Assembly: GCF_000788395.1 (NCBI RefSeq)
Contig: NZ_CP009888.1
Coordinates: 2,624,001 to 2,688,000, forward strand
Origin: Pseudoalteromonas piratica
GTDB taxonomy: Bacteria > Pseudomonadota > Gammaproteobacteria > Enterobacterales > Alteromonadaceae
Direction: 5' to 3'
DNA: 64,000 nucleotides
How positions within the stretch are numbered: position 1 is the first letter of the stretch; every line of letters starts with the position of its first letter. A program made the position numbers and the translations under genes. Under the pieces are notes generated by a model. The model was not told the DNA's origin. It searched no databases and worked only from the letters and a program-made list of their open reading frames with translations. Shown one piece after another: positions 60,501 through 64,000 of this stretch.

Positions 60501-61642
60501 GAAGAGGAAGCAATCACTATGTCGCCATTTTCATCGACTAAAAACCCATTAGGCGAAGCCAGTTTAGGGCTATTAATCGATTTAAACTTACGCTGTGGTG
60601 TTAATTTAAAAATGCCATGCACTTCGTTAGTAATCCAAATCACCCCATACGAATCTTCAAAAATAATGCGAAAGCCATTGCTGTAGCCTAAATTGAGCTT
60701 CTCCAACGACTCGATACTATTATCATATCGATAAATACCAGACGCTGTAACGAACCAAATGTAACCTTCGCGGTCTTCAATCATCGAATTAACTTGACCA
60801 AGTGGTTGTTTTTCAGCGCTTAATATTGGAGTAAATATCCCTGTATTCGCCTCGAAAATAAACGGACCTTGTTGGGTTGCAACATAAAAGGTGTTTTTCT
60901 TAGAGATTAAAATACTTCTTATCTCATTTGCATCTGTTGGGGTTTTATTGGCAGGATCTGGATAAAAGTGCGAAAACGCTTTGGTATTTTTATTAAATCG
61001 GTTCAAACCATAGCTCGTTGCGACCCACAAGTGTGCATCGTCTGCGTCCGCAATATCCCAAATGCGATTATGCGATAAACTTGTATCGCCGCCGTCTGTT
61101 TTAATGATGGATTCAAACTGGTTATTCCCTAAGTATTGATTAAGTCCTTTATCGTAGGTACCAAGCCAAATCGTGCCTGTTTGATCATGCAGTAGCGATT
61201 GAATACGATTTGATGAAATTGAGTTGGGTTCTGAATCACTGTGGATAAAATTTTCAAAACGACCCGTTTTGGGATTATATAAATTTGCGCCCCCACCCCA
61301 TGTACCTATCCAAATATTGCCTTGCTGATCGAGCATTAAATTACCGGCATCGTTGTGTGATAAACCGTTCTCACTCATTTTATCAAATTCAAATAACACG
61401 ACTTTTCGACCATCAAATCGCATCACGCCATTTTCAGCGGTACCAAACCACAAAAAGCCTTGTGTGTCTTGAATAATGGAATAAATTTCAGAGGAAACAA
61501 AACCGTCTTCTGCAGTTAATTTTTTAACAGAATATTCGTTAATCAGTGAGGAAGTTTGGCCACTCGAAAAGGCATTATTTGCAACGAACGCAAATAATGT
61601 AAAAGTCAGCCAGTAGATTATTAACCTGATGGTTTTTCCCAT
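57518..61642 (-). CDS. Hybrid sensor histidine kinase with periplasmic beta-propellers and two receiver domains
   Basis: 1374 aa inner-membrane sensor. After a signal/anchor (about 1-28) come many two-component propeller repeats (for example [31 protein letters not shown]) to about residue 690, a Y_Y_Y domain ([20 protein letters not shown]) to about 790, one membrane helix near 805, a short coiled coil, HisKA with His about 870 in [15 protein letters not shown], HATPase ([19 protein letters not shown]), a degenerate receiver ([20 protein letters not shown]) and a final receiver with Asp about 1302 in [14 protein letters not shown]. No DNA-binding domain and no partner regulator nearby, so its output target is unknown. 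Extracellular polysaccharide sensing is usual for such propellers in Bacteroidetes; here it is inference. Confidence 0.92.
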   Translation of the reverse strand: MGKTIRLIIYWLTFTLFAFVANNAFSSGQTSSLINEYSVKKLTAEDGFVSSEIYSIIQDTQGFLWFGTAENGVMRFDGRKVVLFEFDKMSENGLSHNDAGNLMLDQQGNIWIGTWGGGANLYNPKTGRFENFIHSDSEPNSISSNRIQSLLHDQTGTIWLGTYDKGLNQYLGNNQFESIIKTDGGDTSLSHNRIWDIADADDAHLWVATSYGLNRFNKNTKAFSHFYPDPANKTPTDANEIRSILISKKNTFYVATQQGPFIFEANTGIFTPILSAEKQPLGQVNSMIEDREGYIWFVTASGIYRYDNSIESLEKLNLGYSNGFRIIFEDSYGVIWITNEVHGIFKLTPQRKFKSINSPKLASPNGFLVDENGDIVIASSSSALFKWHVRAQMLESLFEPIFTKENGLINSGAVEKPILLKQDPETLWLAQDQGLAKINLVSKQVEIIHYPKTAENYQEFRELRSLAFDNKGNLWIGTYKNGVYLYNTKTQTFEHLNNQHGLSHPEVLKLFYDNEHNMWVGTGAGISLWLPKEQRFRVFKMEDNDDTSLLGSIVQDIYQAKNGDIWIATQKGLNRYLPHTQQFEHFSELNGLPTSLIRAVVDDENGNLWLTTNKGISKLNPHTGEVTNYDGREGILGSNYYANSLVVGANDTLFTSSQRGVEYFNTDLEDKQTKSPNIVLTGFSKMGERQKLATPYSYVTDIDLSYQDYFVSFEFSVLDFSAPNKNQYAYKLEGYDDNWIELGNSNSAAFTNLDGGDYTLRVRATNSSGKWNENELSINLHVSPSPFKSWWAYTTYSIIILALIFLVIYLRTRLQQNEITRQKQFVTALEEQVAEKTASLAQQANELKEALQKAEAATKLKSEFLANMSHEIRTPMNGVLGMLQLLKDSELTTEQTHRVDIASSSAKSLLTLINDILDFSKIEADRLELEYIDFDLQDVIEKLAEAAALDAEQKNVDIILDLNGLYLTHVNSDPGRIRQILTNILSNAVKFTDAGQVLIRAQLEKSTRSDFLQFSCEIIDTGIGISKDKQASLFDAFSQGDASTTRKYGGTGLGLSITRRLCNLLHGDVVVSSELGKGSCFTITCLVKKVNVPVTPKDVAKFSSLKILLADSNVDNCEVLKAQLMRLSAKVDVCQNINQITNKFNAPTLELEIFIIDRALFNGLDEHTKQHLKRLQTKVVLLVPFSETLEHQDYQQLGINLHLFKPVTPTRLHAAITSLMRTQKQLPEENKQSQEPDKNELSQQHFSGTHILLVEDNPVNQIVALNVLKGLGVSADVASNGHDALTSLQAMTDKNLYAVIIMDCQMPEMDGYETSSRIKAGEAGELAKHIPIIAMTANAMQGDKQKCLEAGMDDYMTKPIEKDVVYSKLKRWLT

Positions 61643-61755
61643 TTAAATATCGAATATATTCAGTTCCTTATATCAATAATAGTCGCTAAATATTAATCTT
61701 GTAGGTCATGAACATGTTAATTTAAAAATTATTGAATTAATTCTGCGTAAAATAT

Positions 61756-61781
61756 AAAAAGGCAGCGGTAGCTGCCTTTTT
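61756..61781 (-). terminator. Intrinsic terminator after the PDZ gene
   Basis: AAAAAGGCAGC-GGTA-GCTGCCTTTTT, 20 bases after the stop at 61800; ends the sigma/anti-sigma/PDZ operon. Confidence 0.92.
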
Positions 61782-61799
61782 ATAATGAAATAACTAATT

Positions 61800-62306
61800 C
61801 TAACCACCAACTTGAATTTTAATTTGCGGCAACTTAACACCAGGTACTATCGTATTCGCTGTTTTCAAATTTCCATTGGATAAATACTCTAGGTTGATTG
61901 GCTCGCCAACTTCAAATTGCAATAAATCATTAGGTTTTTTTGCACTTGCAACTGCAACACCATTAACGCTTGTAATAACATCGCCGCGTTTCAAACCAAG
62001 GTCAGCCCCCATACCCAGTTTAGAAATTGACACTACTTCAAAACCAGCTGCTTTTTTACTGGGTTTAACTAGCATGCCTAAATCGGCATAGCTTTTTGCT
62101 GGTATGGTACGGGTTAAACCTAAAGATGACACACCGTTGTTATGTGCTTCAATTAATTGAACTGCAATTAACGTATCTATAACCTCTTCTTTCAGTTGTT
62201 TAGTAACTAGTTGTGAAGCCACAAAATGATTGGACTCTGCCGCCACAAATTGACTTGAACAGGCAAACAGCGCTAATAAAAAAACCTTTTTAGTAAATAA
62301 CTTCAT
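61800..62306 (-). CDS. Exported PDZ-domain protein (short paralogue)
   Basis: 168 aa from the ATG at 62306, which has AGGAT six bases upstream (a GTG four codons earlier overlaps this site). Signal peptide ending FACSSQFVAAES. Most of the mature chain is one PDZ domain: TIPAKSYADLGMLVKPSKKA, then GLKRGDVITSVNGVAVA. No protease domain. It resembles the preceding gene product (shared IPAKxYADLG and a C-terminal I-x-I-x-VG pattern), so the two are probably an ancient duplication. Last gene of the operon. Confidence 0.85.
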   Translation of the reverse strand: MKLFTKKVFLLALFACSSQFVAAESNHFVASQLVTKQLKEEVIDTLIAVQLIEAHNNGVSSLGLTRTIPAKSYADLGMLVKPSKKAAGFEVVSISKLGMGADLGLKRGDVITSVNGVAVASAKKPNDLLQFEVGEPINLEYLSNGNLKTANTIVPGVKLPQIKIQVGG

Positions 62307-62337
62307 GTTTATCCTCACTTAATCCGTTCACTATTTG

Positions 62338-63315
62338 CTAATTACAATCCATTGGTTCAGTTTTCCACACGAGTGGAAACCAAGTATCTCGTGTTCGTAA
62401 ATGGCTGCTTTGGAGCGCTAATTTGCCAACAATAAAATAACGTGTATTAGGCTCAAGCTTCATGGTCATCGGAATATCCTCTTCATTACCATTCCACAGA
62501 TCATTATTAAGGCGAAAAGCAATCTGTTGCTGCTCAGCACTGTTGAAAGTTCGTCTGCGGATATTTTTATTGATTCCTGAACTTCGAACAGGCGTACCAT
62601 TTATTTTGGCAAAGTCTAATGCCTGTAAGGTGCCTAACCCTTTAGGCACTTTTGTAATGTCTAGCACAACAGCGCTACACCCAGCGCTTTCAGTATGTGA
62701 TTGATTCTCAAATATTTCATCGCCAACACTAATTGTGATACTGGGTATTGAGATTGCAGGTAACACCAAAGACACTTTACGCGCTTCCCCATTACTCAAT
62801 AATGTTAAAGAAAGCGATTTTTCAGGTGTGATATCCCAAAGTGTATTGATATCGTCAAATTGACTTGAGTGGGTAAATATCTCTGCTGAGCGTTTCCGGT
62901 TTTTTGGCTGAATATTCCACAGTGACGTAAAGTCCCACTCTTCTTTAAGGCGCTGAATTGAAACACGATTGATATGCGTAATAATATCGCCAACCTGCAA
63001 GGCTTGCTCTGCTGCTACACTGCCTTCAATTACCTTAAGCACTTTAAAGCCAGTTGGCTCACTCATAAAATCAAGTTCAACCCCTAAATCCGCGTAACGT
63101 TTGGCAGGAATTGTGAAACTATAATTGGCATTGTCTAATGCATCGGATTTAACACTTTTTGCTAAAGACAAAAACGTCGCAGAAATATCATTTTCAAGCT
63201 GAGTTAACAGTTGTTCTGATTGTTCAGTAAGCGAATAAGTATTTGAACTTGCAAACGCATTTTGTTGCCATGCCATTGCTGCCATACTTAATAATAAATA
63301 TCCGTACTTTTTCAT
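62338..63315 (-). CDS. Exported PDZ-domain protein (long paralogue)
   Basis: 325 aa. Signal peptide MKKYGYLLLSMAAMAWQQNAFA. Contains a PDZ domain (TIPAKRYADLGVELDFMSEP, then ALQVGDIITHINRVSIQ) with an insertion of about 45 residues before the last strand, then LVLPAISIPSITISVGDE and an extra C-terminal domain of about 110 residues with two Cys (SAGCSAVVLD and EPMDCN). No peptidase motif. It sits between the anti-sigma gene and the short PDZ paralogue, 20 bases from the latter. Confidence 0.83.
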   Translation of the reverse strand: MKKYGYLLLSMAAMAWQQNAFASSNTYSLTEQSEQLLTQLENDISATFLSLAKSVKSDALDNANYSFTIPAKRYADLGVELDFMSEPTGFKVLKVIEGSVAAEQALQVGDIITHINRVSIQRLKEEWDFTSLWNIQPKNRKRSAEIFTHSSQFDDINTLWDITPEKSLSLTLLSNGEARKVSLVLPAISIPSITISVGDEIFENQSHTESAGCSAVVLDITKVPKGLGTLQALDFAKINGTPVRSSGINKNIRRRTFNSAEQQQIAFRLNNDLWNGNEEDIPMTMKLEPNTRYFIVGKLALQSSHLRTRDTWFPLVWKTEPMDCN

Positions 63316-63328
63316 TTTAACGCCTTCC

Positions 63329-63892
63329 TTATATCTGATTATTTACAGAAAACTGTTCAATTTCTTTCAGCAATGCTTGCCTTGTTTGCCATAACTGGAG
63401 AATTTGCTGCTCACTTTGATTTTCAAGATATGCCTGCTGCAATTTGTTATCGAGCTGGTTAATAAGGTAATCAATTTTTGCTAGCTGAATATCGTATGCA
63501 GTTTCACTTGAACGCATATTTTCGAGCTGCAAATATAATTGTTCGTTTTGGGCAATAACGTTTTCTAATTCAAATTGCGTTTTACTCAGCGAACTATGAA
63601 GTACATATTGATAACCTGCTAACACCATAAAACCTAGGCATGCTGCAACGCGAGCGCCTATCTTCCAATTTAAAAATATTGGGGATTTAGCGTCTTCAAC
63701 TACTTCATTTTGTTTCAACGTTTTCTGTATTCTTTGCCAACTTAATTCAGACGGTGCAAGCTCAGGTAAAGCATTCAACTGTGCATTCACTTTTTGTAAG
63801 TTGTCTAAGCGGGATTGGCATTCTGTACATTGTTGTAAATGGGCCAATTGCCCCTCGCTGGGTGCTAATAATGCGAGATCATTTAAGTGCAT
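63329..63892 (-). CDS. Anti-sigma factor with ZAS-type zinc finger
   Basis: 187 aa from the ATG at 63892, preceded by AGGAGAGAC. The N-terminal HLQQCTECQSR supplies an H-x3-C-x2-C zinc anti-sigma motif. One membrane helix (about 95-115, VAACLGFMVLAGYQYVL) is followed by a periplasmic coiled coil rich in Gln, Leu and Glu. Its start overlaps the end of the sigma gene by 14 bases, the usual sigma/anti-sigma coupling. Confidence 0.85.
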   Translation of the reverse strand: MHLNDLALLAPSEGQLAHLQQCTECQSRLDNLQKVNAQLNALPELAPSELSWQRIQKTLKQNEVVEDAKSPIFLNWKIGARVAACLGFMVLAGYQYVLHSSLSKTQFELENVIAQNEQLYLQLENMRSSETAYDIQLAKIDYLINQLDNKLQQAYLENQSEQQILQLWQTRQALLKEIEQFSVNNQI

Positions 63893-64000
63893 AATGTCTC
63901 TCCTGTGACTTAATTTCATTATGAATAGTGCGAAAGGCTCTTAATAAGGTCATTTTCGAAAAGCTCTCAGTTTTACCCAACATTTCTGCTATTTCGTTGT
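63879..64000 (-). CDS. ECF-type sigma factor, C-terminal end (5' part outside window)
   Basis: The open frame read on the minus strand from base 64000 ends in TGA at 63881-63879 and encodes NEIAEMLGKTESFSKMTLLR followed by AFRTIHNEIKSQERHYALK. This is the region 4 helix-turn-helix that reads the -35 element in ECF sigma factors. Only about 40 codons are in the window. Coupling to the anti-sigma gene supports the call. Confidence 0.8.
   Translation of the reverse strand, partial: NEIAEMLGKTESFSKMTLLRAFRTIHNEIKSQERHYALK

Overview
The window looks like chromosomal DNA of a marine gammaproteobacterium of the order Alteromonadales, most likely Pseudoalteromonas or a close relative. The reasons are the gene neighbourhoods (rsxCDGE-nth; gcvA-hydrolase-ygdD-rlmM; tRNA-fMet-rimP-nusA-infB-rbfA-truB-rpsO-pnp-nlpI; zipA-ligA beside a true smc instead of mukB), large tandem tRNA arrays, a six-gene Mrp antiporter operon, a secreted subtilisin with two PPC domains, and low GC content. 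The species assignment is inference; no database search was possible.

Layout. 1-4337: end of the Rsx electron-transfer operon followed by nth. 4338-8890: an accessory block with two unrelated lipoprotein alpha/beta hydrolases and an AraC regulator, punctuated by two broken copies of the 3' end of nth. 8896-13184: a DUF2306 membrane protein with a membrane-bound AraC-type regulator, a PLP ornithine/lysine decarboxylase and glyoxalase I. 13187-16441: a palindromic 163-bp repeat, one tRNA-Ala plus seven tRNA-Glu on the minus strand, an AT-rich 1.2-kb gap without a convincing gene, then six tRNA-Val on the plus strand. 16564-26273: a TPR response regulator with an altered receiver, two small membrane proteins, ligA, zipA, smc, cysZ. 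26336-29812: rlmM, ygdD, hydrolase and gcvA-like regulator, plus a small exported protein. 29890-35667: mrp operon. 35913-47439: translation and RNA-processing supercluster, all on the minus strand, ending with a putative zinc protease overlapping nlpI. 47813-55900: delta-type carbonic anhydrase, EamA exporter, cysteine-free sirtuin, RecQ-like helicase, NTF2-like and DUF1543 proteins, secreted subtilase. 55970-64000: rimO, a very large hybrid sensor kinase, and an operon of ECF sigma factor (partial), anti-sigma factor and two PDZ-only proteins.

Most of the window is housekeeping. The parts that deserve a second look are the repeated nth 3' ends that frame secreted hydrolase genes, the tRNA-Val array in which the copies are clamped by different self-complementary flanks, the zinc-protease gene translationally coupled to nlpI, the sirtuin without any cysteine, the sigma/anti-sigma/PDZ operon, and the palindromic 162-163-bp repeats.
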